NCBI GenBank assembly: GCA_030063045.1
Contig: JAQSEB010000072.1
Span: forward strand, 558,001 to 622,000
DNA length: 64,000 nt
Source: Pratylenchus scribneri
Taxonomy: Eukaryota; Nematoda; Chromadorea; Rhabditida; Pratylenchidae
Direction of reading: 5' to 3'
Shown: piece after piece, positions 40,932 through 53,400 of the stretch
Layout of the letters: each line of letters opens with the position of its first letter
Numbering within the stretch: the stretch's first letter is position 1
Notes under the pieces: generated by a model
What the model saw: the letters and a program-made list of their open reading frames with translations, nothing else
What the model was told of the DNA's origin: nothing
Databases searched by the model: none
Translations under genes and position numbers: made by a program

Positions 40932-41799
40932 TTATGGTTTTCCCCGCAAATTTTCCTTGTCAGAGAGATGAGAGGCATCACATGCGAATTCCATTTTAAA
41001 TCGGCCTTCGGCATCTTCCACAAATTTACTGACAGTTGCCTTAAAAAGGGATATATTTTAATATTTTAGATAAATTAAAATATTTACTTGGCCAATGTAA
41101 ATCCATTGGCCGGCCAATGCTTCATGAATTACCGCAAGTGTTGAGCCGTGAGAGACAAGTATAATCGATTCTTAAAAATTCGGAAATTATTAATGAATAT
41201 TAAAATATAGTCCCACCGGCATCCTTGTATTGATCATAAATGATTTTGAACATAGTTTTTTGGACACGTTTTTTCCAGTCCAATTCTTTGGGCCATTGTT
41301 TAGCATTTGGTCTCACAAAAATTGAATTATATTCAGCATTAATCAGCGGGAAACGCCTTTTTAGTTTAATAGGTTCCACAAAACCAGGAGGATTTTCCAT
41401 ATGAGTCAGAGGCTTAAAGGGAAATAAATTGTAAAAAAATTTGTAATTTATTTTACTTCAAGAAGTCCCAATTCCGGTTTGATTAGAATGCTTCGCTGTT
41501 GTCCAACAAGAATTGAAGCTGTTTCGATTGTTCTGTCGTATGGCGATGCGAAAATATGGTCAATTTGGATGGTGGAAAATCTGAAAATATTTATAAATTA
41601 GATATAATTTCCTATTAATTTTCCGTTACCTTTCAGCCAGTTCCGTTGCCTGAATTCGACCCCTTGCCGATAGTGGGCTATTGTCTATTTTTAGCCCATT
41701 CGGGTTTGCATTTTGCAGCCAATTTTCGTTGATATTATCCTCACGTTCTGCATGCCTGACCAACCATAACGTTCGGGAATTTGTGCTGTTTGTTGTCAT
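40932..41799 (-). CDS. Histidine phosphatase (PGAM/UBASH3-like)
   Basis: Exons: 41799-41630, 41580-41457, 41412-41217, 41170-41088, 41039-40932; 226 residues. It has the RHxE-type motif LWLVRHAERED (phospho-accepting His), LSARGRIQATELAER, ASPYDRTIETA, and the second catalytic His in LVSHGSTLAVIHEAL. The order and spacing fit branch-1 histidine phosphatases, most like the C-terminal domain of UBASH3/TULA or nematode PGAM-like proteins. The substrate cannot be told. The protein is a bare phosphatase domain without UBA or SH3 parts. It is probably cytosolic, since no signal peptide is seen. Confidence 0.85.
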
Positions 41800-42274
41800 A
41801 ATTTAATAATAATAATTTATTCACAATATTTACAATAAAAGCTGAAAAATAAAAGTTTAATAATATTGGAATTTCGCTTTTTTGGAATAATTTCAAAATG
41901 AATTCACGTCAATGACGTGAAATGAGAAGGATAGAGGCAATATACAAATATAGAGGAGAATTGATTTTTAGCGATGAAATTAGAAATGCTCTAACTCTAA
42001 CCACACAGCAATCAATTGCTGCCAGCAGGCAGCAGCTAGTGTGTAATTTGTATTTAATCTATTCTTTTCTTATTCTCTTATAGCCTCTCTTTGTTCACAT
42101 TTCACAAAATAACTTTATAATTATATGCGATGTGAAATAGCAGCTAATATTCATCAAATAATTTTAATTTTCTTAAAAAATCTTTACAAATTCATAAAAT
42201 ACATGTTAAAAATAATTTAAACGGAATTAATATTCATACACTCCAGCAGAGGCTCTAAAAATAGTGCAAATGAG

Positions 42275-42927
42275 TAGGGCTCGGATAGTTATGTAAATAA
42301 AAAGTCCAAAATATGTACATAAAATATGTATAAAAACTTGAAAATATGTACAAAAAAATCCAAAATATGTACGAAAATTTTCATTTTTTTAGTAATTTTT
42401 TGAATATTTTTAAATCATTTTTATACAATTTTTGAATATAAATGCATAAGAAAGCATAAAAATCGAAAATTCCAACCAAAAAAAATTATTTGACTCGGGG
42501 TGAGATTCGAACCCAAGCTCTCGCGCATTTCCCAATCCAAAAACTCCTCTCTTCGCCATTCGGCCAAAATTTCCGGTCACCGAAATCGACTATTTTTCAC
42601 ATTTTGAAGGCAATAAAAGATCAATTTTCTTGATACACCCAAGAATTTTTCGCATATTTTATTCAATTTATCAAATTTTAATTCAAAAATTTTCATTTTT
42701 ATTGCATTTTTTGTTGAAAATTTCCCAAAAAATGGCAAAATATGTAAATTATGTAGAAAAATCGCAAAATATGTAAATATGTATGAAAAGTCTAAAATAT
42801 GTAAATTTATGTAAATAAAACTTCACGCTAGAAGTTTCAAACCAAGTGGGAAATGCTTTTTTTATGCTTATTTCGACGTTCTGATATCAGGAAAAAAATA
42901 TGTATTTACATAACTATCCGAGCCCTA
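42275..42927. mobile_element. Non-autonomous hAT-like element 3 with tRNA-like core
   Basis: 653 bp. Perfect 25-bp terminal inverted repeats start TAGGGCTCGGATAGTTATGT. Perfect 8-bp duplication CAAATGAG (42267-42274, 42928-42935). Subterminal repeats of AAAATATGTA(C/A) occur near both ends. A segment of about 90 bp at about 42495-42585 resembles a tRNA on the minus strand. No transposase. Confidence 0.92.
42495..42590 (-). other. tRNA-like segment inside the hAT element
   Basis: Read on the minus strand it has GGCCGAATGGCGAAGAG (A-box/D-arm-like, as in tRNA-Leu/Ser) and GGTTCGAATCTCACC (near-perfect B box and T arm). Between them is an arm with TTTTGGATTGGGAAAT. Stem pairing around it is imperfect, so it is more likely a tRNA-derived pseudogene or an internal pol III promoter than a working tRNA. 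Confidence 0.55.
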
Positions 42928-43205
42928 CAAATGAGATATCATCATTCGATAGAGCTTGACGAGTTCTCTGTTCGAATCTACAAAAATTTGCCCGGTAGGT
43001 ACTTTTGACCAAGTTATTGTCATTAAAATTTATTTTTTGATAAGGGTCCTCTTAGTCCAAAAAAATAAAATTTTTATTTAGCCACGTTATATGTCAATCG
43101 ATCCAGTAAATGAATTTATGGAATAATGAAAATATATTCAATATTTATAATATTAAAAAATTAATTAAATTCAATGAATGGGTAATTTAATGCGTTTGAC
43201 TTTTC

Positions 43206-45671
43206 CTATATAAATTGGCAAATAAAATTGTGTAAAAGAATTGATCCAAAGCTGGCTGAAGCTATACCAATTGTTTCGGCCGACATCAACACGGCTATGC
43301 TCCATTCCCGAATATTTTGGGGTACCTTAATTTGAATTATTTGATACAATAAAATGAATTTTCAGACTTCCTTGTGAACGCGAATCAAACTGTTCGAAAC
43401 GGAAAGGCCACCGAAAAGGCCTTCAACAGCGATAAGTAAAAAAATGAAGGAAATATGTGGGAATGGCCAGAAGAGAACTTGACAACAAAATATGACAAAA
43501 ATGACAGACTTAAATACCAAAAATGTTATTTTGGAAAAATTTAATATATTTAAATTTTATTAAATTAGATATAAAATATAAGTATTTTACGGTATTGCCT
43601 ATATTTTGTATAATTTTTAAATTTAAATTCTTTCTGATTGTGATTAGTGTACGAAATAAATGTAGTCTTAATATTTCGTTTTGAGTCTTGACTACTTAAT
43701 AATAAATCCTTTATAATTTGAAAATGTGTAAATTATCAATATTTTTATGTTTTCCAAACCTGAAATAATGGCAATATATAACAGAGACAAATTCGACTGA
43801 GATGAAAAATTGCTGGCGATGAACGGGCAATAAATATGGAAATGGTGAACATGGACTGCTGGAACCATCGGAATTGGCTGGATTTATCAAGGCCAAATGC
43901 ATTGGCCTGGTCGAAAGTGGCAATCAATTGATACTGAATATGATTTCATTAAATTAATTGACCCCCAAAAATCAATATACTTGCCATTCCAGAATTTATC
44001 AGACTTTCGACAAAAAAGATCCATGCACACGGAAGGATGAGGGGCAATAAATGCTGCAAATGACACAAAAATATATTTAATTTAATTTATTGATATTCGA
44101 AAATAATTAATTATATATTATTATAGAATCTTTTTACCAGAATTGTGGAAAATTTGTTTAATTTTGCTGTGGTTAATTTTGTTGATTGAGATGATGTTGA
44201 AGAGGATATTGACAAAATTTGATCATTTTTCTTCATTTGCTCTTTTGGTGGTTTCTCATCTAATTCATTTTTAGTTGAGCAATTAATTTGTTGGTCTTCT
44301 TTTTTGTCATCAGCAGAGTTTTGCTGTTCGCATATTCTTGGTCCCAAAATGACAAAATAACTAATAATAGAACTTTTGAATATGAAATATTTAAATCTAT
44401 ACGCTATTGAATGGATGATTGGAACAATGAGCATGCAAAGCAATGTGAATTTTGATGAAAAGCCCAAAAACTTTCGCTCTGTCATTGCGGCATAAATTAG
44501 CGAAAATAACAGTCCACTGGCCCCTTGGCCAGATTGCATTGCAACTGTGGTGATTCTATGAATGAAATTGGAATTTTAAAAATAAGAAACCCATTTTAGT
44601 GTTCGATTTCATTTAAATATGCAATATGTTTTAATAATTTAGTATATTATTCGATTTGTGGTTTTCGAAAATTTTAGGATCCCAAAATTTCGATTTGAGA
44701 TTTTCCCCAAAATTTCAGGGCCCCCGAAATTTAAATTTGCAATTTTCCTCATTTCGATTTGGGATTTTCCAAAATTTTTTAATCCCCTGAAATTTCGATT
44801 TGCTTTTTTCGATTTCTTTTTAGAGACGTCGATCCCATCCCTTTATTCAAAAAAATAAGGAGACTACAAAATTTTTTAATATGAATATTCCTTGAGCAAT
44901 CATGACTAAAATTAGAGCTAGCTTAAGTCGGCGGCTTCCTATGATCCCAATCCAAATTCTAATATTACCGTGGATATAAGGCAGTCAATGCACTGTAGGT
45001 CATTTCACCGAATCCACTGGAAAATGATGAAAACATCACGCCGATCAATGCCACTGATGTGCTCTCGGCCAGGGCCACAATTAAAAGTGCCGCAATTTGG
45101 CTGGACACAAGTAAACAATTTCGAAAACTATAAATTTTTGGAAAATTTTTCAATATTTTAACAACACCGAATATATATTTATTTAATTTCCAAACTTGCC
45201 CATAGGGAATATGGTGAATCCACCAGGATGTGCCCAGCCTGGTCAAAAGTGATGGCAAAATGTTGGCCAAAAGGACCATTCCCACAGAACCGGTTTTATC
45301 GCAACGGCGGGATTGGCCATTGTATTGGCTAATTGATAGATTCGCCTCATTCATTTGCTGCTTATGCATTATGTCCAAGGCGGCACTAAGCATTGTGTGG
45401 TAGGTGAACACGGCGGTCAAACCAAGAAGCCTAAAAACAGAGCGACTCAAATAATATTGTTACAAATGTAAATTAACAAATGTTTTTGAATTAGTATGAA
45501 AAACTCAGTAAGTCCAGCACTTTTTAAAAAGGGCATTTTTAAAAAATTATTTCCTCAAATTAATGCCATTCACTTTGTTAATTTAGTGAATCCTTTTAGC
45601 ACATATATTTTAAATAAAAATCACCAAAAAGCCAAAATATTCCGGGATCGGATCGTTGACCAAAAATTCAT
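43206..45671 (-). CDS. cln-3: CLN3/battenin lysosomal membrane protein
   Basis: Exons: 45671-45625, 45430-45200, 45127-44969, 44555-44138, 44053-43985, 43933-43760, 43508-43368, 43325-43206; 452 residues (human CLN3 is 438). Landmarks: RNILAFWLLGLTAVFTYHTM then LSAALDI (TM1), NILPSLLTRL, the conserved SSGFGEMTYSALTALYPR, SGQGASGLLFSLIY, a Ser/Lys-rich cytosolic linker, FFVESLINSGM, QFRWFQQSMF, AVEGLFGGLSVSNSL, and a final helix with SAETIGIASASFGSILLHNF. CLN3 is a multi-pass late-endosome/lysosome protein; human mutations cause Batten disease. Two introns use GC donors (at 45199 and 43984); both joins restore conserved residues. A TTTTGGCAG acceptor 13 nt upstream of the ATG suggests trans-splicing. 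It lies 333 bp downstream of the cystathionine gamma-lyase gene on the same strand. Confidence 0.93.
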
Positions 45672-46003
45672 CTGCTGGTGTTCTCTGCCAAAATAAAAGA
45701 TTTTATTTTTAAAAAAAATTTAAAAAATGATAAAGCACATTGGAATGAGGAAATGAACCTCATTCGATGTTCATTCACTGATATGAAAATAAGGGGAAAA
45801 AAATCAATTCTAACCAAGCTTATCATTAATATTTTATCAATATATTTACATATGGTATAAAATGAAAAGGGAAAAATTAACCCAATAAATAATGTTTTTG
45901 CATAAAATATTTATAAATAATTGAAATGTACAAAAATGGGGATCACATTTAGATGGGAGAATTATAAATTATTTAATCCTAAGAAAATGTAGAATTTTAT
46001 CAA

Positions 46004-49000
46004 TCAATCACAAATTGTGTCTAGTGCTTGATTTAGGTCGTCAAGTAAATCATTCAAATCTTCACAACCAATTGATAGCCTAATCAAATTGTCTCCATTA
46101 CCGGCTTGTTTTCCCGGCGTCATTATATCGGGTATAAATTTGACCGTTGAATGGCAGTCGCCCAGAAAAGCGGACATTCGAATAAGCTGAAAACGAAATA
46201 GAAATTATTTAGAAAAATATTATATCAACCACCAAATCCAGTTTTTATTAAATCCTAAAAAGTTTTATGATTTGGAATACTCAAATGCTTGGAGATATTC
46301 GTAATTATTTTGAAAGGCTGTTATGGTTTTGCATTAAATCGAATAAATATTTAAACTGTAAATTCTTTTTTAATACCCCTATTCTCTAAATTTTCCACTG
46401 TCTAATAATTCACCACCCTAAATACTCTATCCCCATTCCCCACTCCAAATCTATTATTAATTATTTATTTATAAGTATGGAATTCTTTTTGTAGATATGG
46501 ATTATTAAAATTAATCCCAAATTTATATCAGAAAATGTCCAAAAGCAAATTAGATTAGAAAAAACAAAAATTGTAAAAAAGTAAATATAACTGGGTGATA
46601 TAGAAAAATTTTCAAAACTTTCACCACTTTATCACAGTCTTTTATGAACATTGAAAAATAATTTCTTACCTTTTAGAAAGATTAAAAAAATTCTCATGAG
46701 GTATTAAAGGAGAAGGAGAATTTATGGTATTTTATTTATCTGCTGAGTTTTAGGGGCATTCATAATTGAGGAAATTCTGGTAGCATAGCTCCATCTTCAC
46801 CTATTTACTAAAATGAATTAGTGATACAAACTTTTAGATTTGCAAGAAATTTGTGGGAAGCCGGCAATCCGCCTTTTAAATAAAAGGAAATCATGCCGGA
46901 CATGCCGCTGCATTGCATTTTATGCACCGAATGCTGTGGATGGGATTCCAATTCCGGGTAGAAGACCTGCAAAAAATAAATATTAATTTAATTAATTTGA
47001 AAAAATAATATAAATAATAATATACTTTATTACCTTTTGAACACGCGGATCTTTCTCTAATATTTTCGCCATTGCCAATCCATTTTCCTTATGTTTTTGC
47101 ATTCGCAAATGCAAAGTTTTGATTCCGCGAATGACCAAATAAGCATCAAATGAAGAAGGAACAGCGCCGGCAGCTGAAATTTAATTATTATGATGATAAA
47201 TGTTATTAGCAATTTTTTAGCCATAATAGTTGAATATAAAAAGCAAGGACAATATTTTCTTCTCTAACAAAAAATGTATCGGCCGACTTTATTACATCAA
47301 AAATAAACTTTTTCACAAAATTAAATTTTTGCTCTCAAAAAACAAAACTTTTTACATTTGATGACCAGTTTTCAGGCTGACTAATTTAAATTAAATATAT
47401 GTCCATAGTTTTTTATTTAATCCAAGACATTAATCCTAAAAGCTTGAAATGTGCCCGATTTAAGTTCTATAAGAAAGAAGTAACTTTTTCCATACCTAAA
47501 TTTGTGCATTAATAAAAATAAATTTAATTATAATAAAAATTTATAAGCAAAAATTTTTTCTAAAAATCTATAATTTCTTTTTCTTTTACCATTTTGTTGT
47601 ATGGATAAATGATCATAAATTTGCTGTTGATTTGTGGCAATTGCACCCATCAACACGTCGGAATGGCCATTGATGTATTTGGTGATTGAATGCATGACGG
47701 CATCGGCTCCAAGTGCCAGTGGTCGTTGGAAATAGGGCGAAATTAGCTATAAAAATTTAACTATAGGAATAGGTAATTCACGTTATTCCATATTTTATAT
47801 AATACAAAATGACTGACCGTGCTGTCCACAATAATTATTATTTCCACGTTGTATGCCTTCACAATTCGGGTCACTGCCCGAATATTGACAACTTTGAGCA
47901 ATGGATTGGAAGGAGTTTCAAACCAAATCATCTTTTAAATAATTATATTTTTAACGTGATTAAAATAAATTTAGTATAAGTGCCTATATTTTATTAATTT
48001 TATTTATAAATTTATAGCTGAATTTTATGCAATCTTCATTTTTATTAGAATATATTTACTTAAATAATCCAATATTTCCACTAATTTATTGACTTTTTTT
48101 CTTTATTATCTAATTTAATTAGGCTATCCTATGGCTTTTCTTATTAAAAAAATTGCTAATTTATCGTAATAAATAAATAATCGCACCCACTTTTGTGTTC
48201 TCTTTCAGCGCCTTCTTTAATTCTTCCAAATTTGTCAAATCCATGAAACTCAGCTCAATTCCATGTTTCTCTTGGCAAAAATTGATGAAATAATTGCGCG
48301 TTCCAATGTATTCATCGTCGAGTAGAATTACATGTTCACCGGTGTGCACCCAATTGGCCATTGCCGCTACGCAACTAATTCCGCTGCTGAATACACGGCC
48401 TATGAGAAAAGTTTTCAACTTTATATAAATATTTTAATATAGGTAATATTATATGTATAGGATAAAGTCATATTTCTTAAAATTATTCTATTTCAACATC
48501 GAAAAATATAGCATTTTATTTAGAAAATCAATCTTCAGTAAAATAGGCCCCTGAATCTGAACAAAAATCCTAATAATCTGGCCAAAACAGGGGTTAATGA
48601 AAGATGAAATGCCCAAACTAAGAAAATTACCTAAATATTTACATTTTAAGAGGTTATTATTAAAGCTCACAATATTTGGCCTCTTCCAATGTGGCAATGC
48701 TCTTCTCCAGCAGATCTCTGGTTGGATTCCCGCCTCGGGAATAATGGTGCCCGATGACTTTGCCCGGTTCCACTTGTTGATATGTTGTAGAGAGGGAAAT
48801 TGGCGGAACAATCTGCAAAACATTTAACAGGGTGAATTTAATAATTGGCAAATAATTTCAATTTAATAAAAAAATATTTACTTGGTTCATATTCCAACGT
48901 TTTGGCTGAATGCTGGCATGGATTGCAAGAGTTCCAAAATTTATTGAGGGAGTTGATTTCTGTTCCATCGTACATTCATTGTTCGGTGAATTTTTGTTAA

Positions 49001-49007
49001 TTTGCAT
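46004..49007 (-). CDS. cth: Cystathionine gamma-lyase (PLP-dependent)
   Basis: Exons: 49007-48882, 48812-48671, 48399-48191, 47931-47818, 47746-47590, 47173-47034, 46966-46832, 46186-46004; 401 residues, normal for the Cys/Met-metabolism PLP family. It has [57 protein letters not shown], and the PLP-lysine motif [17 protein letters not shown]. The C-terminal lobe ends [16 protein letters not shown]. The enzyme cleaves cystathionine to cysteine, 2-oxobutyrate and ammonia in transsulfuration, and can make hydrogen sulfide. It is cytosolic. The substrate assignment is by motif resemblance; a related gamma-synthase or methionine gamma-lyase is possible. Confidence 0.9.
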
Positions 49008-50447
49008 TATTTTATATAGAATATATTTTTAAATGATATAAGACCTAAATTAGAATTTAATTTATTTAATTTTTTTTAAATTTAAATCAGTAGCAAAATT
49101 AGACCCATTTATAGAAATATTCAAATATATTTTATTGCATAGAAATTTTAAAAGGTTCCACGAAATTTGGGCACCGACGAACTTTGGGCACCACGAATTA
49201 TGGGCACCGCGAACTTTGGGCACCGCGAATTATGGGCACCAAATTGGAGAAATAGCCCTAAGCTATCTTAAAATGAATTTATTCATCAATTAAATGAATT
49301 TAATGATCATATTAGATGGTAAATTCGGGTTTTTCTGGCTTTTCCTAGAATAAATTTTCAAATAAAATTTTCCCAAAATCATGCAATTTATATATCAATC
49401 GACGCGTCTCAACGAGCTGATTGTGAATCTGTTATTGGATTTTCAAACAAATTTAAAATAAAATAGTTATATGCGTTTTAGTATCATATTGCATAAAAGT
49501 GTTATATTTTTGAAATTTTAAATTTGTTTGAAAATCCAATAACAGATTCACAATCAGCTCGTTGAGACGCGTCGATTGATATATCATTTGCATGATTTTG
49601 AGAAAATTTTATTAAAAAATTTGGTCTCGAAAAAGCCAAAAAAACCCGAATTTACCATCTAATATGATCGTTAAATGATCATTAAATTCATTTAATTAAT
49701 GATTAAATCCATTTTAAGATAGATTTAGGCTATTTCTCCAATTTGGTGCCCATAATTCGCGGTGCCCAAAGTTCGCGGTGCCCATAATTCGTGGTGCCCA
49801 AAGTTCGTCGGTGCCCAAATTTCGTGACACGTTTTAAAAATTGACTTTTTATTTTTGTATATTTATCTTTTGATCAGTTTTATTTTGCGAATAATATTCT
49901 TGCAGGATTATCATTTGTTAATGTGTGCATTTCTGTTTAATCGTCCATATAAATCTGATAAGTGATAAGCATAACTCTCTTTTATACAGAAAAATTTAGA
50001 AAAAAAACAGTTTTTCAAAAGATTAAAAAAAATAAGTCGCTTATACTTCTCAACAGCTTAAAAATGGAGTTGATTTTGTGGCGATAATTTCTCCCAAAAG
50101 CGATTCAACATTTTTTGTAATATTAAACTCAAATTTTTGATATTTCACATTTTGAAAAAAGCGAAATAAATTTTCAAAGCCTAATCAAAATTGTTAAAAA
50201 TAGATCGTTGAAAATGTGATGTAATATTAGTCAAAATTAAATTCATAATGTCAATTTTCTAATACTTCTTTCACTTTTAAAAATTGAAATTTAGCAATTT
50301 CTGAATTTTTCTATTCAAATAAATAGGTATGAAAAATTAATGACAATTTTGTGTTCAAAAACAAAAGATAATTTGACGCAATTAACAAATAATTAATATT
50401 GAAAAATATCATCTATAAAAAATAGTATCATTTCTACAATTCTTTAA
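49008..50447. other. Intergenic, containing a long palindrome
   Basis: Upstream of the cystathionine gamma-lyase start and downstream of the GH5 gene. The palindrome at 49158-49827 fills about half. The remainder is AT-rich with nothing else recognised. Confidence 0.5.
49158..49827. repeat. Long palindrome with GGGCACC(A/G)CGAA subrepeats
   Basis: The left arm starts CCACGAAATTTGGGCACC and has four further GGGCACC units (ACGAATTAT, GCGAACTTT and similar between them). The right arm is the inverse, ending TTTCGTG. The inner arms are nearly identical over about 250 bp and include CAATCGACGCGTCTCAACGA on both sides. Spacer under 80 bp. No target duplication was identified. Confidence 0.9.
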
Positions 50448-53400
50448 TCAAGCATAAAATGCTATAAGCAACAATAGAATTGTCGTAAATGTCGCTAACA
50501 GCAGCAGAAGTGGAGATGCGAATGTGTTGGATGGCGAAGCATTCTTCGAGCTGCAATATGGCCATATTAAGCTTTTAATTTTTTACTAATATTAAATTTA
50601 ATTAGCTATAAATTTTGTATGGTTTCTATTAAAAACGAATGGATTTATTCTTCAGTAAATTTCATTGATTAATTTGCTTAAGAAAATGTTTTGCTTTTGA
50701 ATTGCGCAAAATTTTTTGAGAAAATTGTAAGATTGCCAAAATTAATAGTAAAATTAAAAACCACCTTTGCTGGCGACAATCCCCTTTTGCACAACGACTG
50801 ATCATCCCTTGGAAGTCGGTGTTTGGAACAAAATTTTCTGTGATAAATTTCTTCCATTTCTCTGCAATTATCTCCGCGCTGTCCACAGCCGGATTTGGTA
50901 CAGGGTTCTTAATAAATTTAATAATTAAAAATAATATTTGAATAAAAGTACTGTATTGTTGACGAAGTGGGCCCAATAGAATGGACCAAAGTCTTCGGGA
51001 GTCATTTTATAGGACCAGTGGCTCCAGGATACATCCATGCCATTCAATCCGTTGATGAATCTTTTGGTAATTGTTTTAATAAATTTTTATCAAATTAAAA
51101 AATGTTATTTTTAATAAAACAGATAAATTAATTTTTATGAAATTAAAAATTCGCATTTTTTAATTGAAACAAAAAATTTAATTAATTTTGAAAATTATTA
51201 TATTTTTTAATGTCAAACTAAAATAGCTCACTTCTCCCAAAGGTCATACTCTTTGAACAGACAGAATTCGCCCACAAAGACTGGAACACCCCATTCTTTT
51301 TGGAACTTTTGGATGCCATCCAAATAAGTTTTGACAAGTTTTTCCTGTTTACCACGGTTGTACCTGAAAAATGGATTAAATTTAGCAATATTTGCGTAGA
51401 TAAATATTTAAAAAATTCGCATAAATTGGAATTGAATTGAATATTTTATTAAAATTTATGGCTTAAACTTTAATTTCCCACCAATTTGCGATGTCGTAGA
51501 CGTGCATCGAGTAGATCACATTGGTCCAACTTCTAGTGGCCGGTTTGTCCAATATTTTGAATGACCATGGTGCCTCGATGACGATTGCATGTTTTAGGTC
51601 AATCTGACGAATTGCTTTGTAGATTCTGTCATAAAAGTCGTTGAGCTGTTTTGCTGGCATTCGATCCGGCTCATTGATCAAATCGTAGGCAGCCAATGCT
51701 GGGTTGTCTTTGAAATGGTCAGCCAATTTCTCCCACAATGCCACAGTGTCGTCCTAATAAAGAAATGCTTTTAATTTAATATATTTATTAACTTGCTAAT
51801 TTAAATAATTTGATGAGATCGAATCGATATTTTTAAATTGAACAAAAATATAATTTTTAATTAAAAAAAATTGTTATCTTAATATTAATTAAAATTATAG
51901 CAGATTTTGTCATCGATTTTATAGAATTAAAATCAAATTATTTTTAATTTTAATACTAACAAACATAGAAAAAATTATTTTCTAAAATAGTCGATTTTCT
52001 ATTCGGTGCTAGGTTGATTCCACAATAGTGCAAATATAAAGTTTTTGGCTTCTAATAAATCAGAAACTGGTTTTAGACACCACAAACTTTATATCATTTT
52101 GTAGATCTCATCGAGACCCATCGATTGGTATAGAATTTGTCATGATTTGGTCAAAATTAAAGAGTATTAAACCATTTAAACCATTTTTTACAGATTTTGG
52201 TTCTAAACTTTCTTATTTTGGGCCAAAAGCTAACATATTATATACCAATCGATGCGTCTCGATGAGATCTAAAAAATGGTATAAGGTTTGTGAGGTCTAA
52301 AACCACTTTCTGATTTATTAGAAGCCAGAAACTTTATATTTGCACCATTGTGGAATCGCCCATATTTGCACCGCCCTTTGTCTATTGTGGAATCAACCCC
52401 GGACGTTTCTATTCATATATATTAATTGCCTTTTTAATTATGCATTTATTTCACGTTTTTGATAAAATTTTTATGACCTATTTTAGCACTTTTTTGAAGG
52501 AAAATTGCATGTAAAATGCAAAAAAAAGCCAAAAATTACCCATTTTGGGGTTTTGTGAGACCTATTTTGGCAAATTTCGTGAAAAAATAGGCAACTGTTT
52601 TGCGATTTTTGCGACCTTAAAAATATATTCCCTAATTATTACACATCCTAGAAAGCTATACAAGGCTCGAGGCAAACAGTCAATAGATCTACGAGAAGAT
52701 TGTTAAATAAAAAATCACAGTTTTTGGCCCCAATTTTTTTTGTCTTTCTTTCATCCTTTAAGCCCAAAACCTGATATTTATCATTTTTCCACAGCTGTGG
52801 GGATGAATTAATTTTCCCACTGTTGTCCCACATATTTTGTTGTCCCACCGTGCCATGCAAATCGAACACAACATAAATGCCCCTTTTCGAACATTCCTCC
52901 ATCAGCCAGTCCAATCGTTTCCACACACTGTAATCCTCCGATTTCATTTTGCCTTCGTCGTCCATGAAGTTACGATAGAAAATGGGCACCCGCACCAGAT
53001 TGAGGCCCAGCTGTCGAATGTTGTCCAAATCGGTCCCCTTTATTATATAAGTGAACGTTGCTTTTAATATTGGATTTTTTGTATTAATATCAATCAATAA
53101 TATAATGAAATAATTCAATTGCCTTTATCCATGCGTCTCTGTAAACATTTAACAATTCCTCCATTTTGGCAGTTTGAAAGCGTTTCTCCAACACCGACTG
53201 CAGGGAAAATTCATCGGGTGCAGTGCACTGCACATCACTTGTGATTCCATCCGAGGGCAACTGTACTGATGGATTAAACTCATAATTTGAGAAGATTTTA
53301 TACAAGAAAAATTATTTGGTATTTATTATCGTCACTTAGAATTCAAAGAAAAATTACTTTTTAAAGTAAATATTATTTTTATTTTTTTTGTGCATTTTGG

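Larger units (their letters stand above)
41800..43205. other. Intergenic, containing a hAT-like element
   Basis: Between the phosphatase start and the CLN3 stop. Nearly half is the hAT-like element at 42275-42927. The rest is AT-rich with no recognised feature. Confidence 0.5.

Noticed and set aside
42495..42590. Functional tRNA gene
   Set aside because: The B box is good, but acceptor and anticodon stems do not pair convincingly and it lies inside a transposable element.
43206..49007. Operon of cystathionine gamma-lyase and cln-3
   Set aside because: Same strand and 333 bp apart, but this exceeds usual operon spacing and no SL2-type signal can be read. Left as possible, not called.
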